This document shows, in pieces, positions 54,970-64,000 of a stretch of 64,000 nucleotides of DNA. The notes beneath the pieces are model-generated. The model was not told where the DNA came from. It ran no database searches and worked only from the letters and a program-made list of their open reading frames with translations. Origin of the DNA: Rhizobium etli CFN 42 (GTDB lineage Bacteria > Pseudomonadota > Alphaproteobacteria > Rhizobiales > Rhizobiaceae). Within the stretch, counting starts at the first letter, position 1, and every line of letters starts with the position of its first letter. The stretch covers positions 809,001 to 873,000 of the forward strand of contig NC_007761.1 in NCBI RefSeq assembly GCF_000092045.1. The letters are read 5' to 3'. Made by a program: the position numbers and the translations under genes.

Positions 54970-55407
54970 TCAGGCGGCAGCGTAGGCACCACGGCGGGCG
55001 TCGAGCGAGTAGGCGCCTGCGCCAATGGTGGCGAGCATGATATAGGCGCCGGCCAGCGTGATGTTTTTCAGGAAGTTGACGAAGTTCAGGCCGCTGAGCC
55101 AGGCGTTGGCGGCAGCCGGGAAATCCGGAACGTTGATCGCCGAGAAGTGGAAGACGAAGCCGGTGAAGACGCAGAAGACGGCAAGCAGCCAGCCGACGAT
55201 GCGCACCTGGAAGCCGACGAGAACGGCAAGGCCGGCTGCAAGTTCGAAGAGGCCGGCAAGATAGGTGAGCGCGGTAGCGGCCGGAAGGCCGGCGCCGGCG
55301 ATCATGCCGGCGGTGGAAGCCGGATCGGTGATCTTGCCGAAGCCGGCGAAGATAAACATGAAGGAAAGCAGGACGCGGGCAATCAGGATGAGGACGTTGT
55401 TCGACAT
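54970..55407 (-). CDS. DoxX-family membrane protein
   Basis: A 145-residue protein with four membrane segments: residues 5-25, 43-65, 70-92 and 105-130. It has the DoxX family features LLIARVLLSFMFIFAGFGKI near the N-terminus and LTYLAGLFELAAGLAVLVGF. DoxX proteins act with thiosulfate:quinone oxidoreductase in archaea; most bacterial members have unknown roles, some linked to redox stress. A separate transcript, convergent with hisG. Confidence 0.88.
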   Translation of the reverse strand: MSNNVLILIARVLLSFMFIFAGFGKITDPASTAGMIAGAGLPAATALTYLAGLFELAAGLAVLVGFQVRIVGWLLAVFCVFTGFVFHFSAINVPDFPAAANAWLSGLNFVNFLKNITLAGAYIMLATIGAGAYSLDARRGAYAAA

Positions 55408-55619
55408 GGACGTTGTCTCCGTTTAAATGGCTGTGGAGATCTTGGTGCCCCGGCACCGTTTGGACCTCGGTGTCGTCTATGTCGCCTTTTTCTTTACTTA
55501 TGAAAAGATAAACGGAGGGGGACACTTCGTTCAACAATGTTGAACAATGTCCTTGGCTGCCGCCGCTTGCCTTTGCCGATCCCCGTCTTTTATGGTCGGC
55601 GCTTAACATGGAGACTCCG

Positions 55620-56330
55620 ATGGCAGATCTTTCCGCTTTCCCGATCACGAAGCGCTGGCCGGCGAAAAATCCCGACATCATCCAACTCTATTCGCTGCAG
55701 ACGCCGAACGGGGTCAAGGTATCCGTCGCCCTCGAAGAGCTCGGACTCGCCTATGAGCCGCATTATATTTCCTTCGCCGCCAACGAACAGAAGTCGCCGG
55801 AATTCGAATCCCTCAATCCGAACGGCCGTATTCCGGCGATCATTGATCCGAACGGGCCGGATGGTAAACCGATCGGCCTGTTCGAATCCGGCGCCATCCT
55901 GCTCTATCTCGCGGAAAAGATCGGGAGGCTCATCCCCGCCGATGCCGCCGGCCGCTATGAATGCATTCAATGGGTGTTTTTCCAGATGGCGGGCATCGGC
56001 CCGATGCTCGGTCAGTTCGGCCATTTCTACAAATCCGCCGCCGACAAGGTTGCCAACAATTCCTATCCGGTGGAGCGCTACCGCGACGAATCCAAACGGC
56101 TGCTCGGCGTGCTCGAAGGCCGCCTGAAGGGTCGTCAATGGATCATGGGCGATCAATATACGATCGCCGACATCACCACTTTCACCTGGGTTCGCGGCGC
56201 CGACATCTTCTATGGCGGCCGTGAGATTCTCGAATATGCGAAATTCCCCGCCGTCTCCGATTGGCTGGAGCGCTGCATCACCCGTCCGGCCAGCGCCAGG
56301 GGGCTCAATATTCCGGTCAAGCCGGAATAG
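55620..56330 (+). CDS. Glutathione S-transferase family protein (YfcG/YghU-like)
   Basis: The start is ATG 55620; ATG 55608 is possible, but GGAG at 55610-55613 lies just before 55620. The 236-residue product has a thioredoxin-like N-terminal domain with YSLQTPNGVKVSVALEELGL (the TPNG motif that replaces the Tyr/Ser of ordinary GSTs) and FESGAILLYLAEKIGRLIP (the glutathione-binding ESxAI), followed by the all-helical C-terminal domain. The E. coli homologues act as disulfide-bond reductases with glutathione. Confidence 0.92.
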   Translation: MADLSAFPITKRWPAKNPDIIQLYSLQTPNGVKVSVALEELGLAYEPHYISFAANEQKSPEFESLNPNGRIPAIIDPNGPDGKPIGLFESGAILLYLAEKIGRLIPADAAGRYECIQWVFFQMAGIGPMLGQFGHFYKSAADKVANNSYPVERYRDESKRLLGVLEGRLKGRQWIMGDQYTIADITTFTWVRGADIFYGGREILEYAKFPAVSDWLERCITRPASARGLNIPVKPE

Positions 56331-56404
56331 CCGACGGCGAGAGATCGCCTGCCTCATCCGCCTGCCGGAACCCAACCGGGGTCGAGCCAGGTCTCGACCC
56401 GTCC

Positions 56405-56522
56405 TTCGGACCCCCGCCTGCGGGGAGAAGGGGATGTGCCGCGACCTCTCTGTCCCCCACAGGCCTCTCGGGTGGCACGTCCCCTCTCCCCGTCAAAACG
56501 GGGAGAGGGTTAGGGTGAGGGG
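56405..56522. repeat. Dispersed intergenic repeat with CTCCCCG core
   Basis: CGGGGAGAAGGGGATGTGCC (56418-56437) is mirrored with two mismatches by 56475-56494 (GGCACGTCCCCTCTCCCCG), followed by a nested hairpin CTCTCCCCGT-CAAA-ACGGGGAGAG and GGTTAGGGTGAGGGGC. These phrases are familiar from repeats scattered in rhizobial intergenic regions. It lies between the GST gene and the convergent PAS-like gene and may help terminate transcription. Confidence 0.7.
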
Positions 56523-56608
56523 CGTTGGGTGAAGGAGGATCGAGGGGCTCCCGGAGTAACTACGGCGATGGGCGGCGCAGTAGGCGTTTTCCCGCCCTGC
56601 TGCCTATA

Positions 56609-57103
56609 CTATTGCCGGTTGGCGATCTGCCTTGCACCTTCCAGCTTGAAGCGCGGAAAGACGAAGACGCCGGCCATGCTGCCGCTGTATTTCTCCTCAA
56701 GCCCGTTCGACTCGCCCATGCAGAAGAGTGGCTGGCGCAAGCCGTTCGGCATGATGATCGTCGTCGAGAAGCAGAAGGAAGAGCAGTGCGTCGCCGCCTG
56801 CTCGAACAGTTCCAGCACATGGCTGCGATCTTTGGTGTTGTAGCAGCGTATCAGGTTCAGCAGCCCACATTCTTCGGCCGAGAGGCCGTGCAGCATCGCG
56901 CTCCATTTACCGAGCCGGAGCACGCCGCTCGACAGATCTCCAGTCCAGCTCTCGGAAACGGAAAACTGCGCCAGCATCTCGCGGTGATTATTGTCGTTCA
57001 TCGAGCCGGGCATGAATGGTACGGCTGCATTGGCTTTGGCAATCTTGAACACGGACGTTCCCTCGTACGCATGCGGCTCCTCCGCCACATGCTCGGCAAA
57101 CAC
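56609..57103 (-). CDS. Hypothetical protein, possible PAS-like fold
   Basis: A 164-residue protein on the minus strand; the overlapping plus-strand frame (56525-57283) looks like a shadow because it is Arg/His-rich. Residues 46-120 (SVSESWTGDLSSGVLRLGKW, LHGLSAEECGLLNLIRCYNT, then HCSSFCFSTTIIMPNG) recall PAS sensor modules in length and pattern, without output domain. The gene has no clear ribosome-binding site and no obvious partner. Real coding is likely from residue composition, but the function is unknown. Confidence 0.6.
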   Translation of the reverse strand: MFAEHVAEEPHAYEGTSVFKIAKANAAVPFMPGSMNDNNHREMLAQFSVSESWTGDLSSGVLRLGKWSAMLHGLSAEECGLLNLIRCYNTKDRSHVLELFEQAATHCSSFCFSTTIIMPNGLRQPLFCMGESNGLEEKYSGSMAGVFVFPRFKLEGARQIANRQ

Positions 57104-57590
57104 AAGAAACAGGCTTATGCGGCGGCGGGCCTAATGCCCGCGCCCATGCCGGCGATCATTGCCGCGGCCACCCCGGTCTCCGAACAGGAGCCCTTCGAAA
57201 CCGACTATTCTGGCATCGCCTTCCGCGCTCGTCTGACAGCGAAATCATCGCCGGCGCGCTTCAATTGCAGTGCGGATTTATAGGAACTTTTCCGCAAACG
57301 GCAACGGCTTTTTAAGGGGTGTTCGGATCGAGATCCGTTTGGGAAATGTCGGCATCCCCGCGCTGCATGGCGAGAATGGAGGCCGGGAGCTCAATTTTCG
57401 CCGCTTTTCCTCCGTTTCATCCCACTTGGCGCGAGATACATCCGCCGCAAGACGACGATCTCCCGCATGTTGCGTCAGAGAAAAACGAGCGGGGGCGCAA
57501 GCCTCGGGAAAGCTTGGTCCGCCGACAAATGCGATGCCCGGCACAAAATCGAGCGCAACGGATCGAATCATTTCGAGCGAAGCCGACGGC
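57104..57590. other. Intergenic region upstream of the PAS-like gene and downstream of groEL
   Basis: I see no gene, RNA or repeat. The plus-strand frames here are short and carry no family features. The promoter of the PAS-like gene should lie at about 57110-57300. Confidence 0.4.
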
Positions 57591-57621
57591 AAAGAAAAAG
57601 GGCGACCCGAGGGCCGCCCTT
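57591..57621 (-). terminator. Terminator of the groESL operon
   Basis: On the minus strand, AAGGGCG-GCCCTCGGGT-CGCCCTT is followed by TTTCTTT. It is 140 bases after the groEL stop, beyond a duplicated segment of the groEL end. Confidence 0.85.
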
Positions 57622-57654
57622 CCTGTTCCGGATGCCGGAAGGAGTGCAGGCTTC

Positions 57655-59443
<1,789 letters not shown>

Positions 59444-59468
59444 TCATTTCGGGAAAGCGGATCGGCAA

Positions 59469-59765
59469 TCAGCCGATGATGCCCATGATGTCGGCTTCCT
59501 TCATGATCAGAAGGTCTTCGCCGTTGATCTTGACTTCGGTGCCGGACCACTTGCCGAACAGAACGCGGTCGCCAGCCTTGACGTCGAGTGCGACGACCTT
59601 GCCGGACTCGTCACGCGCGCCGGAACCGACGGCGACGATTTCGCCTTCCTGCGGCTTTTCCTTAGCGGTGTCGGGAATGATGATCCCGCCCTTGGTCTTC
59701 TCTTCGGACTCGACGCGACGAACGACGACGCGGTCGTGAAGCGGACGGAAATTGGTGCTTGCCAT
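59469..59765 (-). CDS. groES: Co-chaperonin GroES (10 kDa)
   Basis: A 98-residue protein that caps the GroEL ring. It starts [20 protein letters not shown], carries the mobile loop ([20 protein letters not shown], with the GGIIIP that touches GroEL), then [15 protein letters not shown] and a C-terminal [10 protein letters not shown]. The length is normal. It is the first gene of the operon, with the CIRCE operator 59 bases upstream of the start. Confidence 0.98.
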   Translation of the reverse strand: MASTNFRPLHDRVVVRRVESEEKTKGGIIIPDTAKEKPQEGEIVAVGSGARDESGKVVALDVKAGDRVLFGKWSGTEVKINGEDLLIMKEADIMGIIG

Positions 59766-59823
59766 TGTCTAATCCCTCGATCGAATGACATTCGCGGGCC
59801 GGGGCGGCCCACATGGATGAGTG

Positions 59824-59850
59824 TTAGCACTCCCTTGCGGTGAGTGCTAG
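59824..59850. promoter_or_regulatory. CIRCE element upstream of groESL
   Basis: TTAGCACTC-N9-GAGTGCTAG, one base off the consensus TTAGCACTC-N9-GAGTGCTAA. It is the operator of the HrcA repressor, controlling heat induction of groESL. The position, just upstream of the groES start on the minus strand, is as expected. Confidence 0.95.
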
Positions 59851-60087
59851 CGACGTGCATTTAGGGATGGCTCCGAAAGGAGTCAATGAGAGCAGTCACG
59901 AATTTTTGTGCCCGAATTGTGAAGAGGGCGAAGATTTGTCGGAAAATCGACCAACCATCCCGCCGCCCGCTTTGACGATCCGCGCTCTCCTGATGTCGGT
60001 GCAGGATTGGCGTCGGCGAAGAAAATGCCTTGCCATCGCCCTGCGCCTTTGCAATGTCACCGGGACTGAAGCAATCGGGAAATCGGA

Positions 60088-60936
60088 ATGGCCAAGCGGA
60101 TAGAAAAGTTCTCGCAGATAACAGATCGTTACGATGTGGTGCTCTGCGATGTCTGGGGCGTCGTTCACAACGGCGTCGATCCGTTTCCGAAGGCGGCTGC
60201 CGCCCTTCAGGCGGCGCGCGAGAGCGGTCTTGCCGTCGTGCTGATCACCAATTCGCCGCGCCTTTCCTGGCAGGTGGTGGAGCAACTACGCCATATCGGC
60301 GTTCCCGACGGCGCCTATGACAGGATCGTCACCTCGGGCGACGTCACCCGCGGGCTGATTTCCGAAGGACCGAAGACGGTCTTCCTGCTCGGCCCCGAGC
60401 GCGACAAGGCGCTCCTCGAAGGCATCGGCGTTGAGCGCCGGCCGGCCGGCGAGGCGCAGTCGCTCGTCTGCACCGGCTTTTTCGACGACGAAACCGAGAA
60501 GCCCGAGGACTACACCGACATGCTTCTGGATTTCCAGGCACGCGACGTGCCGATGATCTGCGCCAATCCCGACCTCGTCGTCGAGCGCGGCCATCGCATC
60601 ATCCCCTGCGCCGGCGCCATGGCCGCCTATTACGAGCAGCTCGGCGGCAAGACCCGCATCGCCGGCAAGCCGCACAGGCCGATCTACGAGGCGACGCTGG
60701 CGGCTGCCCGAGAGCTTCGCGGCGATGTCCCCACCGAGCGCGTGCTGGCGATCGGCGATGGCATGCCGACCGATGTGCGTGGCGCCTTGAATTTCGGCCT
60801 CGACCTCCTCTACATCAGCGGTGGCATCCACGCCAAGGAATATACCCTCAACGGCGAGACCGACGAGGCGATCCTCAATGCCTATCTCGAACGGGAAAAG
60901 GCGGCGCCGAAGTGGTGGATGCCGCGCCTTGCATGA
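60088..60936 (+). CDS. TIGR01459-family HAD hydrolase
   Basis: A 282-residue HAD-superfamily protein of the NagD-like (class IIA) type. Motif I is VVLCDVWGVVHNGVDPFPKA (D-x-W-G-V), motif II VVLITNSPRLSWQVVEQL, then IAGKPHRPIYEATLAAAREL (motif III Lys) and VLAIGDGMPTDVRGALNFGL (motif IV). The first motif lacks the second Asp in usual spacing but keeps DxWG as in this subfamily. The substrate is unknown. The stop overlaps or touches the ribF start, so they form an operon; this gene pair is conserved in rhizobia by recollection. Confidence 0.9.
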   Translation: MAKRIEKFSQITDRYDVVLCDVWGVVHNGVDPFPKAAAALQAARESGLAVVLITNSPRLSWQVVEQLRHIGVPDGAYDRIVTSGDVTRGLISEGPKTVFLLGPERDKALLEGIGVERRPAGEAQSLVCTGFFDDETEKPEDYTDMLLDFQARDVPMICANPDLVVERGHRIIPCAGAMAAYYEQLGGKTRIAGKPHRPIYEATLAAARELRGDVPTERVLAIGDGMPTDVRGALNFGLDLLYISGGIHAKEYTLNGETDEAILNAYLEREKAAPKWWMPRLA

Positions 60937-60950
60937 AAAGAAGCCAGCCG

Positions 60951-61934
60951 ATGACCGTCTTCCACCGCAATGAAACCCGAGATCCCTTGCCCGCCCATCT
61001 CAGAGGCGGGGTGATCGCCATCGGCAATTTCGACGGTGTGCATCGCGGCCATCGATCGGTACTGAACCGAGCGCTTGAGATCGCAAGGGCGCGCAGCATT
61101 CCCGCTCTCGTGCTGACCTTCGAGCCGCATCCGCGCACAGTCTTCCGACCGCAGACGCCGGTGTTTCGCCTCACACCCGCGCCGCTCAAGGCCCGCATCC
61201 TGGAAACGCTGGGATTCAACGCCGTCATCGAATATCCCTTCGACTATGAATTCTCGCAGCGCTCCGCCGATGATTTCATTCATTCGATCCTGAAGGACTG
61301 GCTCGGCGCCTCCGAAGTCGTCACCGGTTTCGATTTTCATTTCGGCCGCAACCGCGAAGGCGGCCCCGCCTTCCTGATGAATGCCGGCCAGACCTACGGC
61401 TTCGGCGTCACCCTGATCGATGCGTTCCGCGACGAAAACGCCGACGTCGTCTCGTCGAGCCATATCCGCGCGTTGCTGAAGGAGGGTGAGGTCAGCGAAG
61501 TCGCCGGCATGCTCGGTTACCACTATACGGTCGAGGCCGAGGTAATCGACGGCGAAAAACTCGGCCGGCAGCTTGGCTTCCCCACCGCCAACATGCGCCT
61601 GCCGCCGGAGGCCGAGCTTGCGGCCGGCATCTACGCCGTCCGCTTCCGCCGCCAGGACGGAACGCTCCACGATGCGGTCGCAAGCTACGGCCGCCGCCCG
61701 ACGGTGACGGAAAACGGCGCGCCGCTGCTCGAAACCTTTCTGTTCGATTTCAGCGGCGATCTCTACGGCCAGCTCTGCGCCGTCTCCTTCTTCGGTTTTC
61801 TCCGACCCGAACTGAAATTCGATGGTCTGGATCCGCTCGTCGCCCAGATCAGACGCGACGAGGAAGAGGCGAGGGCGCTGCTGGCGGGTGTCAAGCCGCT
61901 CGGCGAACTCGACCGGAAGCTTTGCTTTTCCTGA
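60951..61934 (+). CDS. ribF: Bifunctional riboflavin kinase / FAD synthetase
   Basis: A 327-residue enzyme from ATG 60951 (MTVFHRNETRDPLPAHLRGG); ATG 60933 overlaps the upstream stop and is an alternative. The N-terminal FAD synthetase domain has GVIAIGNFDGVHRGHRSVL (G-x-F-D-G-x-H-x-G-H), LTFEPHPRTVFRP and SSSHIRALLKEGEVSEVAGM. The C-terminal riboflavin kinase domain has GRQLGFPTANMRLPPEAELA, GIYAVRF and FLFDFSGDLYGQ. It phosphorylates riboflavin to FMN and adenylates FMN to FAD. The C-terminus after LGELDRKLCFS is normal. Confidence 0.95.
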   Translation: MTVFHRNETRDPLPAHLRGGVIAIGNFDGVHRGHRSVLNRALEIARARSIPALVLTFEPHPRTVFRPQTPVFRLTPAPLKARILETLGFNAVIEYPFDYEFSQRSADDFIHSILKDWLGASEVVTGFDFHFGRNREGGPAFLMNAGQTYGFGVTLIDAFRDENADVVSSSHIRALLKEGEVSEVAGMLGYHYTVEAEVIDGEKLGRQLGFPTANMRLPPEAELAAGIYAVRFRRQDGTLHDAVASYGRRPTVTENGAPLLETFLFDFSGDLYGQLCAVSFFGFLRPELKFDGLDPLVAQIRRDEEEARALLAGVKPLGELDRKLCFS

Positions 61935-62217
61935 GCCATGGTCAGCGCGGCCTCTTTCGAGCGCAAAAACCGCGGGCGCCGGGGGATCGCATCGCACAGA
62001 ATTCTTCTCTTCCTTTTCCCGGCAAAAACGCCTATGAACCGGCCCGATGAGAAAATTTCGGCTGGCGATCACGATACGAATTATCGGCCCGGCCTTCCGC
62101 GCGCGCTAAGCGGCCGGGAGGTCCGGGTTTTCGGCGCTTGGATACGAGCGCTTCCGTCACCAGCTTTTTCACGCCGTTGCGCCCCTTTCCCGGGCCGCCA
62201 GAAACGATTGTCCCGAT
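61935..62217. other. Intergenic region between ribF and ileS
   Basis: Nothing specific is visible. There is no T-box or other leader I can support, and no strong terminator. The ileS promoter must lie here if the genes are transcribed separately. Confidence 0.4.
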
Positions 62218-64000
62218 ATGACCGACACAGCCGAAAAGATCGATTACTCGAAGACCCTCTATTTGCCCGAAACCGATTTCCCCATGCGCGCCGGCCTGCC
62301 GCAGAAGGAGCCGGAGCTCGTCAAGCGCTGGCAGGAGATGGATCTCTACAAGAAGCTGCGGGCCTCTGCCGCCGGCCGCGAAAAATTCGTCCTGCACGAC
62401 GGGCCGCCCTATGCCAACGGCAACATCCATATCGGCCATGCGTTGAACAAGATCCTCAAGGACGTCATCAACCGTTCGTTCCAGATGCGCGGGTACGACG
62501 CCAACTACGTTCCCGGCTGGGATTGCCACGGCCTGCCGATCGAATGGAAGATCGAGGAGGAGAACTATCGCGCCAAGGGCAAGGCCAAGCCTGATCTCAA
62601 GGAGCCGGCGGCGATGATCGAGTTCCGCCGCGAGTGCCGCGCCTATGCCGAAAAATGGATCAAGGTCCAGGGCGACGAGTTCCAGCGCCTCGGCATCGTC
62701 GGCGATTTCGACAACCCGTATCTGACGATGAATTTCCACGCGGAAAGCCGCATCGCCGGCGAGCTCTTGAAGATCGCCGCAAGCGGCCAGCTCTATCGCG
62801 GCTCCAAGCCGATCATGTGGTCGGTGGTCGAGCGCACCGCGCTGGCCGAAGCCGAAGTCGAATATCACGACTATGAGAGCGATACGATCTGGGTAAAATT
62901 CCCTGTCGGGAAAGGTCCCGATGGCGTGAAGGATGCCTTCGTCGTCATCTGGACGACGACGCCCTGGACGATCCCCGGCAACCGGGCGATCGCCTATTCC
63001 TCGCGCGTTGCCTACGGCCTCTATGAAGTCACGGCTGCCGAGAATGATTTCGGGCCCCGTCCGGGCGAGAAGCTGATCTTTGCCGATAAGCTGGCCGAGG
63101 AGTCCTTCGTCAAGGCGAAGCTGCAGTACAAGCGTCTTGCCGATGTTACGGCTGCCGATCTTGCTGCCATCAGCTGCGCCCATCCGCTGAAGGGGCTCGG
63201 CGACGGTTATGAATTCGCCGTGCCGCTGCTCGAGGGCGACCATGTCACCGACGATGCCGGCACGGGCTTTGTTCACACCGCGCCAAGCCACGGCCGCGAG
63301 GACTTCGACGTCTGGACCGCGCATGCCCGCGAGATCGAGGCGCGCGGCATCGAGACCAAGATCCCGTTCCCGGTCGACGACGGCGGCTTCTACACATCGG
63401 ATGCGCCGGGCCTCGAAGGCGGACGTGTCATCGACGACAACGGCAGGAAGGGCGATGCCAATGATCGCGTCATCAAGGCGCTGATCGAGCGTAATGCGCT
63501 CTTTGCCCGCGGCCGTCTGAAGCACCAGTATCCTCATTCCTGGCGCTCGAAGAAGCCGGTGATCTTCCGCAACACGCCGCAGTGGTTCGTCTATATGGAC
63601 AAGACGCTAACTGACGGCACGACGCTGCGCACCCGTGCGCTCAGCGCGATCGACGACACGCGTTTTGTGCCGGCTGCCGGCCAGAACCGTCTGCGCGCCA
63701 TGATCGAACAGCGCCCGGACTGGGTCCTTTCTCGTCAAAGGGCATGGGGCGTGCCGATCTGCGTCTTCGTGGATGAGCACGGCGAAGTCCTGAAGGATGA
63801 TGCCGTCAACCAGCGCATCTTGAATGCCTTCGACGCCGAGGGCGCCGATGCCTGGTTTGCCGAGGGCGCCAAGGAGCGGTTCCTCGGCAACGAGCATGAC
63901 CCGGCCAAGTGGACGCAGGTCATGGATATTCTCGACGTCTGGTTCGACTCGGGCTCGACCCACACCTTCACGCTGGAAGATCGTCCCGACTTGAAATGGC
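62218..64000 (+). CDS. ileS: Isoleucyl-tRNA synthetase, 3' end beyond window
   Basis: The start is ATG 62218 ([20 protein letters not shown]). The frame is open to the window edge, giving about 594 residues of an enzyme usually near 930-970. HIGH is at about residues 71-74 ([20 protein letters not shown]) and [13 protein letters not shown] follows. The editing domain with [20 protein letters not shown] and [20 protein letters not shown] is complete. The KMSKS motif and zinc-binding tail are still to come. It charges tRNA-Ile in the cytoplasm and edits misacylated valine. Confidence 0.97.
   Translation, partial: MTDTAEKIDYSKTLYLPETDFPMRAGLPQKEPELVKRWQEMDLYKKLRASAAGREKFVLHDGPPYANGNIHIGHALNKILKDVINRSFQMRGYDANYVPGWDCHGLPIEWKIEEENYRAKGKAKPDLKEPAAMIEFRRECRAYAEKWIKVQGDEFQRLGIVGDFDNPYLTMNFHAESRIAGELLKIAASGQLYRGSKPIMWSVVERTALAEAEVEYHDYESDTIWVKFPVGKGPDGVKDAFVVIWTTTPWTIPGNRAIAYSSRVAYGLYEVTAAENDFGPRPGEKLIFADKLAEESFVKAKLQYKRLADVTAADLAAISCAHPLKGLGDGYEFAVPLLEGDHVTDDAGTGFVHTAPSHGREDFDVWTAHAREIEARGIETKIPFPVDDGGFYTSDAPGLEGGRVIDDNGRKGDANDRVIKALIERNALFARGRLKHQYPHSWRSKKPVIFRNTPQWFVYMDKTLTDGTTLRTRALSAIDDTRFVPAAGQNRLRAMIEQRPDWVLSRQRAWGVPICVFVDEHGEVLKDDAVNQRILNAFDAEGADAWFAEGAKERFLGNEHDPAKWTQVMDILDVWFDSGSTHTFTLEDRPDLKW

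Noticed and set aside
56525..57283. Plus-strand frame (252 codons) overlapping the PAS-like gene
   Set aside because: Its start lies in a dispersed repeat and its composition is Arg/Pro/His-rich; the minus-strand frame looks more protein-like.

Overview
The window looks like chromosomal DNA of a Rhizobium of the etli/leguminosarum type. The evidence is high-GC alphaproteobacterial coding DNA, RIME-like palindromes between genes, an outer-membrane barrel resembling the rhizobial lipid A oxidase LpxQ, several DUF families typical of rhizobia, and a CIRCE-controlled groESL operon. The species assignment is inference; no search was run.

Positions 1 to about 16,150 are an accessory region ending at a tRNA-Gln gene. 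It starts with three surface-polysaccharide-type genes: a membrane protein cut by the window edge, a fatty acid desaturase, and a zinc-ribbon methyltransferase. A pile of nested insertion sequences follows: a decayed IS66-family element, two 2,497-bp IS66-family copies in opposite orientation, and an IS4-family transposase cut in two. The 8-bp target duplications of the two copies are swapped between them, and the IS4 reading frame is restored if the 427-bp spacer is flipped. The spacer was therefore inverted by recombination between the copies. After this come a transglutaminase-like gene, a complete IS1111/IS110-type element, an IS3 remnant, a three-gene serine-recombinase module with a one-base frameshift, and a sunset-domain pseudogene with two internal stops next to the tRNA.

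From about 16,150 to 64,000 the DNA is mostly ordinary core genome: ppx-type phosphatase, rlmE, guaB, gshA, rsmE, a Pit phosphate transporter, glcDEF for glycolate oxidation with a LysR gene, two L,D-transpeptidases, tag, hisS-hisZ-hisG, groES-groEL, a TIGR01459 HAD hydrolase, ribF and the start of ileS. Regulators (three LysR, one TetR), an SDR, a MAPEG protein, a GST and a PLD-like protein lie between them. One patch (18,753-20,476) looks acquired: an O-antigen-ligase-like gene sits between rlmE and a diverged second copy of the rlmE 3' end.

I found no CRISPR array, toxin-antitoxin pair, prophage or convincing new defence system. The strongest unusual signals are structural: the IS66-mediated inversion, the rlmE scar around the O-antigen ligase gene, the decayed recombinase and sunset genes by the tRNA, and long palindromic repeats inside the glc and his gene clusters.
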